A stretch of DNA of 64,000 bases from Actinoplanes sichuanensis (GTDB lineage Bacteria; Actinomycetota; Actinomycetes; Mycobacteriales; Micromonosporaceae), in NCBI RefSeq assembly GCF_033097365.1, contig NZ_AP028461.1, positions 10,257,501 through 10,321,500 on the forward strand, given 5' to 3'. A program made the translations under genes and the position numbers. Positions 1 to 10,976 of the stretch are shown here, in pieces. Within the stretch, counting starts at the first letter, position 1, and each line of letters opens with the position of its first letter. The notes below the pieces were generated by a model. It was not told where the DNA came from and ran no database searches. It saw nothing but the letters and a program-made list of their open reading frames with translations.

Positions 1-744
1 CTTCTCGGCGGTCCGGAGGGACTCGTCGAGATCGTCGAGCGGCGAGCCCGGCGCCAGTGCCAGGATCACCGGTTTGATACGGAGTGCGTAACCCAGGTCA
101 CGGGCCACCTCGCCGGCGTTGATGAGCAGCGGCAGATCCCACGTGTCGTGTCCGCCCCGCAGGTTTTCCACCACGAGGTCGAGCTCGTAGCGATCCTCCG
201 GCTGCGGGTCGATGTCGCTCGACTGTACCCGCTCGGCCAGGTCACCCCAGGTGTCCAATTGTGCGAGATCGTGCGGAGCACCCGAACGAAGGAAGGAGAC
301 GAGCGATTCGGCGCTCTTGAAGGCGAGCAGTCGGCCCTTGTGGCTGAGGAACATGGGTACTTCTTCGTCGTCCGCCTGGGCGGCCGGCTCGTCCTCGAAG
401 TCGGCCGGGTCCGGCTCCTCGGCGGATTCGCCCTTGCCCTCGCCGTCCTCACCCTCGGCGAGGAGCGCCTGGTACTCCTCGTCGACGATGACCTCTTCCT
501 CATCCTCCTCGTGGCGCCGCTTGCGGGCCTCGAAGGGGTCGTCCTCGTCGATCTGAACCTCGGTCGGCTCGAGCTCGGACGCCTTCCGGTACGCCCGGAG
601 GGTCAGACCCACCCCACCCGGCAGCGCGATCTCCACCGGCTCGATGCGGACCTGATCCCAAAGGTCCCGCCCGGAAGACCCCACGGGCGAGGACTTCTCC
701 GCCACCGGCGCGGACGCCTCGGGCTCGTCGGACTGGCTGGTCAC
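1..744 (-). CDS. Acidic conserved actinobacterial protein of unknown function, C-terminus outside window
   Basis: Only the first 248 codons are present; the gene runs off the left edge. The GTG at 742-744 is chosen because GGAGG lies five bases before it. The visible part has a Ser/Glu-rich start, a short ordered segment around WDQVRIEPVEIALPGG (about residues 29-44), a strongly acidic and probably disordered stretch (about 62-128), and then an ordered region beginning MFLSHKGRLLAFKSAESL. There is no signal peptide and no membrane segment. I do not recognise a catalytic motif and assign no function. It is transcribed in the same direction as the downstream-numbered aldehyde dehydrogenase genes but is separated from them by about 90 bases. 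Confidence 0.75.
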   Translation of the reverse strand, partial: MTSQSDEPEASAPVAEKSSPVGSSGRDLWDQVRIEPVEIALPGGVGLTLRAYRKASELEPTEVQIDEDDPFEARKRRHEEDEEEVIVDEEYQALLAEGEDGEGKGESAEEPDPADFEDEPAAQADDEEVPMFLSHKGRLLAFKSAESLVSFLRSGAPHDLAQLDTWGDLAERVQSSDIDPQPEDRYELDLVVENLRGGHDTWDLPLLINAGEVARDLGYALRIKPVILALAPGSPLDDLDESLRTAEK

Positions 745-837
745 GGTGACCTCCGGGTGATGTGGGAGTGCTGGGACGTGGTGACTCTGGGCACACACCC
801 TAGTCGGCAACGCTGTGTGACAGCGTCCCCGGTGGCC

Positions 838-1653
838 TCAGTAGCCCTTCGGATGCCATACCGTCTTCGTCTCCAGCAGCGCGGTCATCGGGCGCAGGCC
901 CGGATCGGCGGTGAAGTCCGTCGCTGCCCGGGGCCGGAGCACCCGCTTCAGGGTGCCGGCGGCGGCCCGCTCCAGCTCGGCGGCCAGGTCCGGGTGGTCC
1001 ACGCCGGTCAGGTCGAGGGCGTTCACGTCGTCGTGTGAGGCCAGCCACGGCGCGGTCTCGGCGTAGCGGCCGGTGAGCAGGTTCACCACGCCGCCCGGCA
1101 CGTCCGAGGTGGCCAGCACCTCGGCCAGGGTGATCGCCACCTGCGGGCCGGCGGCCAGGAGCACGGTCGTGTTGCCGGTCACGATCGCCGGGGCGATCAC
1201 GCTGACCAGACCGAGCAGCGACGCCGGGGCGATCACGGCGACGACACCCGTCGGCTCCGGCGCGGAGATGTTGAAGAACGGGCCGGCCACCGGGTTGGCG
1301 CCGCCCGCCACCTGGGCGATCTTGTCGGACCAACCCGCATACCAGACCCAGCGGTCGATCGCGGCGTCCACCTCGTCGGCGGGCACGCCGAGCGCGGTGA
1401 ACTCGGCCCGCCGGGCCTCCAGCATCTCGGCGATCCGATAGAGCACCTGCCCCCGGTTGTACGCCGTGGCGCCGGCCCATTTCGGCTGGGCGGCCCGGGC
1501 CGCGAGCACCGCGTCCCGCGCGTCCTTGCGGGAGGCGAGGGCCACGTTGTCGCCGTCTGCCACGAACGTCCGTCCTGACTCGCTGCGCGGGAACTTGCCA
1601 CCGATGTAGAGCTTGTAGGTCTTGCGGACGGTGAGCCGGGTCGCCGTCTCCAC
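838..1653 (-). CDS. Truncated aldehyde dehydrogenase family protein lacking catalytic residues
   Basis: About 271 residues against roughly 480 for a normal ALDH. The N-terminal fold is recognisable (YIGGKFPRSESG, PEPTGVVAVIAP, VTGNTTVLLAAGP, PGGVVNLLTG). The usual PWNFP is replaced by IAPAS, the NAD-contacting Lys-Pro is gone, and the protein ends near LKRVLRPRAATDF, before the ELGGK glutamate and the catalytic cysteine would appear. It is therefore probably not a dehydrogenase by itself. It lies directly after the full ALDH gene (stop at 1667-1669). The GTG at 1651-1653 is a guess; a TTG at 1672-1674 overlapping that stop is an alternative. Co-direction with deoC and the full ALDH suggests a regulatory or structural partner role (inference). 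Confidence 0.75.
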   Translation of the reverse strand: METATRLTVRKTYKLYIGGKFPRSESGRTFVADGDNVALASRKDARDAVLAARAAQPKWAGATAYNRGQVLYRIAEMLEARRAEFTALGVPADEVDAAIDRWVWYAGWSDKIAQVAGGANPVAGPFFNISAPEPTGVVAVIAPASLLGLVSVIAPAIVTGNTTVLLAAGPQVAITLAEVLATSDVPGGVVNLLTGRYAETAPWLASHDDVNALDLTGVDHPDLAAELERAAAGTLKRVLRPRAATDFTADPGLRPMTALLETKTVWHPKGY

Positions 1654-1666
1654 GACCTTGGATGCC

Positions 1667-3091
<1,425 letters not shown>

Positions 3092-3096
3092 GGGCC

Positions 3097-4026
3097 TCAG
3101 TCCAGGGTGAAGTAGTCCGGACCGGCGTAGTGGCCGGTGGTGAGCTTGGTGCGCTGCATGAGTAGATCGTTGAGCAGTGAGGAGGCGCCGAACCGGAACC
3201 GGTCCGGGTCGAGCCAGTCGTCGCCCACGGTCTCGTTGATCAGCACCAGGTACTTGATGGCGTCCTTGGTGGTCTTGATGCCGCCGGCCGGTTTGACCCC
3301 GATGATCCGGCCGTGCCGCTCCCGGAAGTCCCGGACCGCCTCCAGCATCACCAGCGTGATCGGCAGCGTCGCGTTGACCGCCACCTTGCCAGTCGACGTC
3401 TTGATGAAATCGGCGCCGGCCAGCATGGCCAGCCAGGACGCCCGCCTGATGTTGTCGTAGGTGCCGAGCTCGCCGGTCTCCAGGATGACCTTGAGATGGG
3501 CGCTGCCGCAGGCTTCCTTGACCGCCGTGATCTCGTCGAAGACCTTGGTGTAGTCACCGGCCAGGAACGCGCCCCGGCTGATCACCATGTCGATCTCGTC
3601 GGCCCCGGCGGCCACCGCGTCACGGGTGTCGGCCAGCTTGACCGCAAGCGGCGCCTGCCCGGACGGGAAGGCGGTGGCCACGCTGGCCAGGTGCACCTCG
3701 GAGCCGGCGAGCGCCTCGGCCGCGACCTTGACCATGGCCGGGTAGACGCAGATCGCGGCGACCGAGGGGCAGGAGGGGTCGGCCGGATCCGGACGCCGGG
3801 CCTTGGCGCACAGCGCGCGCACCTTGCCGGGCGTGTCGGCGCCCTCCAGCGTGGTCAGGTCGACCATGCGAATGGCCAGGTCGATGGCCTTTGCCTTGGC
3901 GTCGGTCTTGATCGAACGGGTGGCGAGCGCCGCCGCCCGCGCCTCGACGCCCACCTTGTCGACCCCGGGCAGGCCGTGCAGGAAGGAGCGGAGATCAGAC
4001 AGACCGGCGGACACTGTCACAGTCAT
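3097..4026 (-). CDS. deoC: Deoxyribose-phosphate aldolase
   Basis: Class I aldolase that cleaves 2-deoxyribose-5-phosphate to glyceraldehyde-3-phosphate and acetaldehyde in deoxynucleoside catabolism. The Schiff-base lysine lies in FIKTSTGK and the second conserved lysine in GVKPAGGIKT. At 309 residues it belongs to the longer DeoC branch rather than the 250-residue E. coli type. The ATG at 4024-4026 begins MTVTVSAG; an upstream TTG would add six residues without support. There is no good Shine-Dalgarno. It heads the operon with the two ALDH genes and is divergent from upp, with an inverted repeat covering its first codons. Confidence 0.92.
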   Translation of the reverse strand: MTVTVSAGLSDLRSFLHGLPGVDKVGVEARAAALATRSIKTDAKAKAIDLAIRMVDLTTLEGADTPGKVRALCAKARRPDPADPSCPSVAAICVYPAMVKVAAEALAGSEVHLASVATAFPSGQAPLAVKLADTRDAVAAGADEIDMVISRGAFLAGDYTKVFDEITAVKEACGSAHLKVILETGELGTYDNIRRASWLAMLAGADFIKTSTGKVAVNATLPITLVMLEAVRDFRERHGRIIGVKPAGGIKTTKDAIKYLVLINETVGDDWLDPDRFRFGASSLLNDLLMQRTKLTTGHYAGPDYFTLD

Positions 4027-4056
4027 GAAAGGGATTCTACGCAACCCTGTGACAGT
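4013..4056. promoter_or_regulatory. Candidate operator: 10-bp inverted repeat between deoC and upp
   Basis: ACTGTCACAG at 4013-4022 and its exact reverse complement CTGTGACAGT at 4047-4056 are separated by 24 bases. Each arm is itself a near-palindrome around CTGTnACAG. One arm covers deoC codons 2-4, the other lies about 30 bases before the upp GTG. The position fits a shared repressor site for divergent nucleoside-salvage genes; the regulator is unknown. Confidence 0.4.
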
Positions 4057-4086
4057 TGATCTTGATTGAGCGATAGGTTGTCAGCC

Positions 4087-4719
4087 GTGGACGTCCTAGT
4101 CGTAGATCATCCCCTGGCCCAGACCCGGCTCACCGCGATGCGCCGTACCGACACCGACTCCGGTGTCTTCCGCGCCTCGCTGCACGAGCTGACCACCATG
4201 GTGGTCTACGAGGCGGCCCGCCTCTTCGCCGTCGAGAAATACCCCATCGAGACCCCGGTGGCGCCCACCGAGGGCACCCGGCTGGCCAACCCGCCGTTGA
4301 TCGTCCCGGTGCTCCGGGCCGGCCTCGGCATGGCCGACGCCGCCCTCGCGCTGCTGCCCGAGTCGTCGATGGGCTTCGTCGGCCTTGCCCGTGACGAGGA
4401 GACGCACGAGCCGCGCGCCTACATGGAGTCGCTGCCGGCCGATCTGACCGGCCAGCCGGTGCTGGTCCTCGATCCGATGCTGGCCACCGGCGGCTCGCTG
4501 CTGCACTGCTGCCGCCTGCTCGCCGACCGGGGTTGCACCGACATCATCATCTGCTGCGTGCTGGCCGCCCCCGAGGGCGTCGAGCGACTGAAGGGCTCGG
4601 GCCTGCCGCTGCGCCTGATCACCGCGTCGATCGACCAGGGCCTCAACGAGAAGGCCTACATCGTGCCCGGCCTGGGTGACGCCGGTGACCGCCAGTTCGG
4701 CGGCATGCGCCGCTTCTGA
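4087..4719 (+). CDS. upp: Uracil phosphoribosyltransferase
   Basis: Salvage enzyme converting uracil and PRPP to UMP. The PRPP-binding loop DPMLATGGS is present, as are [10 protein letters not shown] and the C-terminal [13 protein letters not shown]. The 210-residue length is normal. The GTG at 4087 is preferred because the family begins with a short [16 protein letters not shown] start. It is divergent from deoC (nucleoside catabolism) and convergent with the NUDIX gene, from which a hairpin separates it. Confidence 0.95.
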   Translation: MDVLVVDHPLAQTRLTAMRRTDTDSGVFRASLHELTTMVVYEAARLFAVEKYPIETPVAPTEGTRLANPPLIVPVLRAGLGMADAALALLPESSMGFVGLARDEETHEPRAYMESLPADLTGQPVLVLDPMLATGGSLLHCCRLLADRGCTDIIICCVLAAPEGVERLKGSGLPLRLITASIDQGLNEKAYIVPGLGDAGDRQFGGMRRF

Positions 4720-4728
4720 CCCGCATGC

Positions 4729-4775
4729 GGTACGGCCGGCCACACACCGATTTTCCCGGGCCGGCTGGCCGTACC
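4729..4775. terminator. Bidirectional hairpin between upp and NUDIX gene
   Basis: Perfect 9-bp arms GGTACGGCC (4729-4737) and GGCCGTACC (4767-4775), with further GGCC pairing inside. It sits in the gap between convergent genes and has no U tract. The core recurs near other 3' ends (see findings). Confidence 0.6.
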
Positions 4776-4776
4776 C

Positions 4777-5265
4777 CTAAATGGTGTTGAAGTCCCAGCT
4801 CAGCGCCTTGCCGGAAGCGAACGGCATCACGCCGTGGAACACCTCGGGCTTCTCGGCGAAGACCAGGGGCAGGAAGTGGCGGTCGGACTCCCACATCGGG
4901 AGCGACCCGGAGAGCACCTCGTCGACCGGGACCCAGTGCAGGCTGCCCTCGTCGTTCGTCTCGTGCGGCGTGCCGGTCCAGGACGTGATCCGGAAGAGGA
5001 AACCGAACCAGTTCTCGCCGTCGCGGCCGAAACCGGGCCAGGAGATCGTCCCGGCGAGCTCGACGCCGGTGCAGTCGATCCCGGCCTCCTCGCGGATCTC
5101 CCGACGCAGGCCCGCGACCACGTCCTCGCCGGGCTCCAGCTTGCCGCCGAGACCGTTGTAGTACCCGTAGTGGATGTCGTCGGGCCGGGCGTCGCGCCTG
5201 ATCATCAGGATGCGGCCGCGGTCGGGGGAGAAGACGTATCCGAGGGTTGCCAGGACTGCTCGCAC
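4777..5265 (-). CDS. NUDIX hydrolase (8-oxo-dGTP diphosphatase-like)
   Basis: 162-residue protein with a complete NUDIX box (GGKLEPGEDV then REIREEAGI), which binds Mg2+ and hydrolyses nucleoside diphosphate-X substrates. The flanking sequence (LMIRRDARPDDIHYGYYNGLGG) resembles MutT/NUDT1-type 8-oxo-dGTP hydrolases, so a nucleotide-pool cleaning role is likely but not proven. The GTG start at 5263-5265 is the first one compatible with the fold. It is convergent with upp and divergent from the glycosyltransferase genes. Confidence 0.88.
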   Translation of the reverse strand: MRAVLATLGYVFSPDRGRILMIRRDARPDDIHYGYYNGLGGKLEPGEDVVAGLRREIREEAGIDCTGVELAGTISWPGFGRDGENWFGFLFRITSWTGTPHETNDEGSLHWVPVDEVLSGSLPMWESDRHFLPLVFAEKPEVFHGVMPFASGKALSWDFNTI

Positions 5266-5513
5266 CGGAGCACCCTAGCCTGACTAGGGGAGGTGCATCG
5301 GCCGACAGGTGGAGGAAACGAGACTGATCGTCCACTCGTGGTCGCCGCCGCGGACGAAGCCGCTCCAACGGTCCGGAAACCGCAGCCCGCACAGCCTATC
5401 GCCGCCGCTGCGGGGCCGAAGTTAGATGGTCATCTTAATGACGGTCTCCGTTGGCGTCGATGATACTGTGGGCGCTTCCTCGACGACGTCACACGGATGG
5501 TCTGCGTCCACAT

Positions 5514-7643
5514 ATGCCGAACTTGACCAGTTTAGTCGTGCCTGCGTGGCAAGTGCAGGGCTATCTAAACGAATGTCTGGATTCGATCCTGCGCCAGCAA
5601 GCCGTCGAGGGTGTGGAGGTAGTGGCGGTCGACGACGCCTCCCCCGATCACTCCGGCCAGGTCATCGACGAGCGTGCCGCGGCTGATCCGCGGGTCGTCG
5701 CGGTCCACCTGGAGAGCAATGTCGGTCCGGGTGCCGCGCGCAACGCCGGGCTGGACCGGGCGACGGGTGAGTACGTGTGGTTCGTCGACGGTGACGACCG
5801 GATCGCCCCGGGTGCCCTGGCCGCCGTCGAGGCGCGGCTGCTCGAGGAGAAACCCGACGTGCTGCTGGTCGGGGTGGCCCGGGAGCGTTGGAACCGCAAG
5901 GTGTCCCGTTTCGTGACCCCGAAGAAGGCGCGGACCGGTGCCGAGGCGCTGACCGTGGCCCCGCCGCCGCTGGGTGGCCTGGTGGTGCGCCGGCAGTTCC
6001 TGATCGACGCCGGCATCCGTTTCGAGTCCGAGTGGTATGAGGATCTCGCCTTCGGTTACGCGGTGCTCGCCGCGACCGACAACGTGGCCACGCTCGAACC
6101 GCCCTGTTACATCCGCCGCCTGGACCGGGCCGGTTCACTGCGCGGGAAGTCGAAGCGGCACATCGAGGCGGTCCGGCAGTGGGACCGGGCGCTGAGCCTG
6201 TCCGCTGTGGAGCAGGCCGAGCCGAAGCTCCGCCGCCGGGTGCTCAACCGGGCGATCGGTGAGCTGCTCGGGATCATGGAGAACGGTTCGCGGGTGCCGG
6301 ACAAGGCGCGGCGCGCGATGTTCACCGAGATCTCCGGACTGCTGCGTAAGCACGAGAAGCGGACCTCGCCGCGCCCGGGTGGCCTCGGCGGGCTGCGACT
6401 GAAGCTGCTCGCCGCCGACTCCTACTCGGCGTACCGCTTGCTGCGCGGCGGCCGCGGTGCGGCCGGCGGAGTGGTCGGCAAGGCCCGCGGCGCGGCCGGC
6501 AAGGCCAAGACGACGCTGCGCAAGGCGAACCTGCTGCGTTACTACAAGCAGCAGCTGCGGTTGCCGATCGACGAGAACCTGGCGGTGTACGGGGCGTACT
6601 GGTTCCGCGGTTACGCCTGCAACCCGGCCGCGATCTACGAGAAGGCCAAGGAACTGGCCCCGCAGGTCCGTGGTGTCTGGGTGGTCAAGCCCGGTGCCCG
6701 TGCGGTGCCCGAGGGGGTGACCGTGGTGCACCCGGGGACGAAGGCGTACTACCGGACGATCGCGCGCGCCAAGTACATGATCAACAACGCCACGTTCCCG
6801 CCGGACGTCGTGAAGCGGGCCGGCCAGATCCAGGTGCAGACCCACCACGGCACACCGCTCAAGACGATGGGCCTGGACCAGCCGCGCTTCCCGGCGTCAC
6901 TGGGCAACTTCAACCCCGACCGGATGCGGCTGAACCTCGCGAAGTGGGACTTCAGCATCACCGCGAACCGGCACACCACGCTGCTCTGGGACCGGCAGTT
7001 CCCGATCAAGGGGGAGACCCTGGAGACCGGGTACCCGCGCAACGACCGGCTGGCGCTGGCCGGCCCGGACGACGTCGCCGCGGCCCGGGCCGAGCTGGGC
7101 CTGGGTGCCGACGAGCAGGTCGTGCTCTACGCGCCGACGCACCGCGAGTGGCACTCCGTCTTCACCCCGCCGCTGGACGTGGACGAACTGGCCGAGGCGC
7201 TCGGCCCGAACGTCCGGATCCTGCTGCGCGGCCACTACTTCTACGACTCGATCGGCTTCCCGCCACGGCACCCCCGGGTGCTCGACGTGTCCAGTTTCCC
7301 GTCGGTCGAGACGCTGGCCATCGCGTCCGACGCGCTGATCACCGACTTCTCGTCTGTCATGTTCGACTACGCGGTGCTGAACCGGCCGCTGGTCATCTTC
7401 GCGCCGGACTGGGAGGTCTACAAAGCGGTGCGCGGTGTCTCCTTCGATCTGGAAGCCGACCATCCCGGCACGTTCGTCCGCACCTTCGACGCGCTCGTCG
7501 ACGCGTTCCGTAGCGGTGCGATCGACGACGAGGCCGCCCGGCAGGCCCGGGGCCGTTTCCGGGAGCGGTTCTGCTCCCTCGAGGACGGTCACGCCGCCGA
7601 GCGGGTCGTCCGGCGCGTCTTCCTGGGGGAACCCCTTGTCTGA
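5514..7643 (+). CDS. GT2 glycosyltransferase / CDP-glycerol glycerophosphotransferase fusion
   Basis: 709-residue bifunctional protein. Residues 1 to about 220 form a GT2 domain (VVPAWQVQGYL, VDDASPDHSG near 38, DGDD near 91). After a basic linker, residues about 340-709 form a TagF-like glycerophosphotransferase (QTHHGTPLKTMG near 441, LYAPTHRE, LLRGHYFYDS, TDFSSVMFDY near 609, LVIFAPDWEVY). Together these suggest synthesis of a teichoic-acid-like wall polymer at the inner membrane face. The ATG at 5514 is chosen from the GT2 start; there is no clear Shine-Dalgarno. A small GTCAT-CTTA-ATGAC inverted repeat lies upstream (5429-5442). The gene overlaps the next by 8 nt. Confidence 0.88.
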   Translation: MPNLTSLVVPAWQVQGYLNECLDSILRQQAVEGVEVVAVDDASPDHSGQVIDERAAADPRVVAVHLESNVGPGAARNAGLDRATGEYVWFVDGDDRIAPGALAAVEARLLEEKPDVLLVGVARERWNRKVSRFVTPKKARTGAEALTVAPPPLGGLVVRRQFLIDAGIRFESEWYEDLAFGYAVLAATDNVATLEPPCYIRRLDRAGSLRGKSKRHIEAVRQWDRALSLSAVEQAEPKLRRRVLNRAIGELLGIMENGSRVPDKARRAMFTEISGLLRKHEKRTSPRPGGLGGLRLKLLAADSYSAYRLLRGGRGAAGGVVGKARGAAGKAKTTLRKANLLRYYKQQLRLPIDENLAVYGAYWFRGYACNPAAIYEKAKELAPQVRGVWVVKPGARAVPEGVTVVHPGTKAYYRTIARAKYMINNATFPPDVVKRAGQIQVQTHHGTPLKTMGLDQPRFPASLGNFNPDRMRLNLAKWDFSITANRHTTLLWDRQFPIKGETLETGYPRNDRLALAGPDDVAAARAELGLGADEQVVLYAPTHREWHSVFTPPLDVDELAEALGPNVRILLRGHYFYDSIGFPPRHPRVLDVSSFPSVETLAIASDALITDFSSVMFDYAVLNRPLVIFAPDWEVYKAVRGVSFDLEADHPGTFVRTFDALVDAFRSGAIDDEAARQARGRFRERFCSLEDGHAAERVVRRVFLGEPLV

Positions 7644-10600
7644 ACTGGTGCCCGGCCTGGTCAGTGTGATCGTGCCGATCTACAACGTCGAACCGTTCCT
7701 GCGGGACTGCCTGGACTCGCTGCGCGCCCAGACCTACTCGAACCTGCAGGTCATCCTGGTCGACGACGGGTCCACCGACGGCTCGCCGGCGATCGCCGAG
7801 GAGTATGTCGCCGCCGACCCGCGGTTCCAGCTGATCCGGCAGGCCAACGCCGGTCTCAGCGCGGCCCGCAACGCCGGTATGCCGGCCGCGAACGGCGAGT
7901 TCCTGGCCTTCGTGGACAGTGACGACCTGCTCGCCGCGCACGCGTACGAGGTGCTGGTCGGTGCGCTGGCCGACGGCGCCGACTTCGCCACCGGCGGTGT
8001 GGTGCGGCTGACCTCGCGCGGCACCCACCGGGGCGCCCCGCACAAGACCGCGATCACCAAGACCAGACTGGACGCCCACGTCTCCCTCCGGCCGGCGCTG
8101 CTGGCCGACCGGACGATCTGGAACAAGCTGTTCCGGCGCAGCTTCTACGACCGGCACGGTTTCGAGTTCCCGGTCGGTCGGCTCTACGAGGACGCTCCGG
8201 TCACCGTGCCCGCGCACGCGCTGGCGAAGAAGGTCGCGGTGGTCGCCGGGACGATCTACTTCTGGCGCCTCCGGGAAGGGGCGGTACGGTCGATCACCCA
8301 GTCCGGTGGGGATCTGCGCAACCTGGTGGACCGCTTCTACTCGATCGACCTGGCGGCCAAGGCTCTCGACCGGGCCGGTAAGAAGGAGTTGCGCCAGGAG
8401 TTCCTGAAGCTCTCCATCAAGGACCAGCTCAGCAACTACTTCAAGTTCCTGCCGTCGGCGACGCCGGAGTTCCAGTCGACGTTCATGGAGCTTTCCCGGG
8501 CATACCTGAAGCAGGTCGACCCGTCGGCGATCACCGAGCTGCCGGTGGAGATCCGCCCGCACTGGAAGCTGATCAACCAGGGCCGCTTCGACGACCTGAT
8601 CGAGCTCATCGACCACGGTTACCGGCTCAACGCCAAGCCGGTCAAGGCGTCCCATGTGGAGGCGGTCGTCCGCTCGGTCACCTGGGAGAACGGCAAGCTC
8701 GTGCTGGCCGGCTCGATCGGCTCGCCGGCCGCGCAGTCCACCCGTACGGGCCGGTTGAAGGTCTTCTGGGCCAGCAACCCGGCCGAGGGCCGCCGGATCC
8801 CGATCTGGTCGCGTTCGCAGACCGGTGGCTTCGTGCTCCGGCTCAAGCCCGAGTCGCTGCGTGCCGGTACCTCCTGGCAGCCCGGCCAGTGGACGATCGC
8901 GGCCGCCGTGAACCAGGGTCTCCAACTGCGCAAGACGGTGGTCCGGGTGCCCACCGACTGGACCGAGCCGATGCCCCGGATCCCGGTGGCACCGGGTGTC
9001 TGGGTGATGCCGTTCGCGGCCAAGGGCGACCTGCGGGTCTCCGTGATCAAGGCGGACGGCTGGCTCACCGGCACCCACCGCGACGGCGACGACCTGGTCC
9101 TGGTGGGCCGGCTGCGGCAGCGGCGGGACAGCGCGCAGATCCGGCTGTGCCGGGCCGCGGGCATCGTCACGCACACGGTGACGGCCGAGATCGCCGAGGA
9201 CGGACGCGAGTTCACCGCCCGGGTGCCACTGGCCTGGATCGCGCTCGACGTCCGCGACGACAACCACGCCGAAGGCCACTACGGGCAGCGGTTCGTGCTG
9301 GAGCTGGTGACCGGTGAGACGGTCCGGCTGATGGCCGGGGACGACTACCAGGCGATGCGTACGCCGTACGGCAGCGACGAGGTCTTCACCACGGTCGCCG
9401 AGAGCAACCGTGCCGTCTCCATCGCCACCCGCCCGCAGGGTCCGGTGGTCACCGACATCAGCTGGCGGCCGGACGGTGTGATGGTGCTCAGCGGCGACAG
9501 CCCGGTGCCCGCCGAGGGACAGCTGCTGCTGCGCCTGCGTGGCCGCCGCAAGGACCTGGGCCTGCCGTTGAAGGTGGTGGACGGGCGCTGGGAGGTGGCG
9601 GTCGATCCGGCCGGCGTGCCGACCCTGGCCGGCCGTCTGCCGTTGGTCGCCGGCACCTGGGACCTGACGTTCCGGGCTCCGGGCAACCGTCACGACACGA
9701 CGACGCCGCTGGCCTTCGACGCCGCGGTGCTGGCCACGCTGCCGCTCGACGGTCCGGAGATACACGGCGTGCAGGGCCGCATGCGCGGTGGGCCGAACGA
9801 CCGAGCGGTGCTCGACCTGATCGTTCCGGAGACCGGTCCGGAGGAGCACAACCGGCTGCTCAAGCGGTACTTCCCGGCTGCCGGACGGCCCGAGCTGCGT
9901 GAGGTGGTGCTGCTCGACGCCGCACCCGGCCGGCGCTTCTTCGACGACCCGGCCGCGCTGCTCGCCGAGCTGCGGTCCCGACCGGACGCACCTCCGGTGC
10001 TCTGGACCGTGGACCGGGGCCAGCCGCTGCCGGACGGCGTCGAGGCGGTCTCGCTCGGCTCCGAGGAGTGGTACGCGGCGCTGGCCACCAGCCGATGGGT
10101 GGTCACCAACGACAACCTGCCGCTCTGGTTCAAGCCCGCGGCCGGTCAGGTGGTGCTGCGGCTCGCCGGCGGCTGGCCGGTGGCCCGCTCCGGCGCCCTG
10201 GCCAGCGCTCACCCGCTCGGCCAGACCCTGATCGACCAGCTGCGCTCGGACGCGGCGTCGTGGACCGCGGTGGCCTCACCGAGCCCGACCGCGACCCCGG
10301 TGCTGCGCGAGGAGTTCGGCTTCGACGGGACGGTGCTGGAGTACGGCCGCCCGGCCAACGACCTGCTCTCCGCAATCGATCGGGACGCCGCCAAGGCGCA
10401 CGTGCTCCAACTGCTGGGGCTGCCGGAGAAGACCAGCCTGGTCCTGTACGCCCCCACCCGCCGCCCGTCCGACCTGCGCCGGCGCGGGGCCAGCGACCCG
10501 GGCCGGCTGCTCGACCTGCTGGGTGTCGCCACCGCCCTGCCGCCGGACCACCGGCTGCTGGTGCGCCGCCATCCGGGCGTCCCGGACGACGTGATGGGCC

Positions 10601-10971
10601 AGGTCGACGGGGTGCTCGACGTGACGGCGTACCCCCAGGTGAGTGAACTTCTACTCGCGACCGACATGCTGGTCACCGACTACTCGGCTCTGCTCGCCGA
10701 CTACGCGAGCACCGGACGGCCGGCTCTGCTCTACGTGCCGGACCTGGAGGAGTTCGAGGGCTCCCCGGGCCTCAACGTCGACCTGGAGCGGGAGGCCCCT
10801 GGTCCGCTGCTGCGGGACTCGGCGGAGGTGGCGGCGGCACTTCAGGACATTCCGGCGATCGTCGCCGAATACCGGCACCGGGCGGAGGCCTTCGCGGCGA
10901 CGCACGGTGCCGGTGGAGAGGGCGGCGCGGCGGCAAAGCTCGTCGACTGGATGATGGCGGCCGGGCGTTGA
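7636..10971 (+). CDS. Second GT2 / CDP-glycerol glycerophosphotransferase fusion
   Basis: 1111-residue paralogue of the preceding gene. The N-terminal GT2 domain has VIVPIYNVEPF, VDDGSTDGS (near 43) and VDSDD (near 93). A long middle region (about 330-750) looks like two or three beta-rich modules of the type seen in wall-polymer glycosyltransferases. The C-terminal TagF-like half has LYAPTRRPSDL, LVRRHPGVPDD and TDYSALLADY (near 1013). The TTG at 7636 overlaps the previous stop (TTGTCTGA) and follows a GGGGGA sequence; a GTG at 7651 is an alternative. Translational coupling of the two paralogues suggests they build different parts of one polymer (inference). Confidence 0.86.
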   Translation: MSELVPGLVSVIVPIYNVEPFLRDCLDSLRAQTYSNLQVILVDDGSTDGSPAIAEEYVAADPRFQLIRQANAGLSAARNAGMPAANGEFLAFVDSDDLLAAHAYEVLVGALADGADFATGGVVRLTSRGTHRGAPHKTAITKTRLDAHVSLRPALLADRTIWNKLFRRSFYDRHGFEFPVGRLYEDAPVTVPAHALAKKVAVVAGTIYFWRLREGAVRSITQSGGDLRNLVDRFYSIDLAAKALDRAGKKELRQEFLKLSIKDQLSNYFKFLPSATPEFQSTFMELSRAYLKQVDPSAITELPVEIRPHWKLINQGRFDDLIELIDHGYRLNAKPVKASHVEAVVRSVTWENGKLVLAGSIGSPAAQSTRTGRLKVFWASNPAEGRRIPIWSRSQTGGFVLRLKPESLRAGTSWQPGQWTIAAAVNQGLQLRKTVVRVPTDWTEPMPRIPVAPGVWVMPFAAKGDLRVSVIKADGWLTGTHRDGDDLVLVGRLRQRRDSAQIRLCRAAGIVTHTVTAEIAEDGREFTARVPLAWIALDVRDDNHAEGHYGQRFVLELVTGETVRLMAGDDYQAMRTPYGSDEVFTTVAESNRAVSIATRPQGPVVTDISWRPDGVMVLSGDSPVPAEGQLLLRLRGRRKDLGLPLKVVDGRWEVAVDPAGVPTLAGRLPLVAGTWDLTFRAPGNRHDTTTPLAFDAAVLATLPLDGPEIHGVQGRMRGGPNDRAVLDLIVPETGPEEHNRLLKRYFPAAGRPELREVVLLDAAPGRRFFDDPAALLAELRSRPDAPPVLWTVDRGQPLPDGVEAVSLGSEEWYAALATSRWVVTNDNLPLWFKPAAGQVVLRLAGGWPVARSGALASAHPLGQTLIDQLRSDAASWTAVASPSPTATPVLREEFGFDGTVLEYGRPANDLLSAIDRDAAKAHVLQLLGLPEKTSLVLYAPTRRPSDLRRRGASDPGRLLDLLGVATALPPDHRLLVRRHPGVPDDVMGQVDGVLDVTAYPQVSELLLATDMLVTDYSALLADYASTGRPALLYVPDLEEFEGSPGLNVDLEREAPGPLLRDSAEVAAALQDIPAIVAEYRHRAEAFAATHGAGGEGGAAAKLVDWMMAAGR

Positions 10972-10976
10972 GCAAC

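Noticed and set aside
7393..10212. Uninterrupted minus-strand frame of about 940 codons opposite the second GT2/TagF gene
   Set aside because: It is a mirror of a GC-rich coding strand: the composition is dominated by Arg/Gly/Pro/His/Gln, there is no domain and the plus-strand gene is certain.
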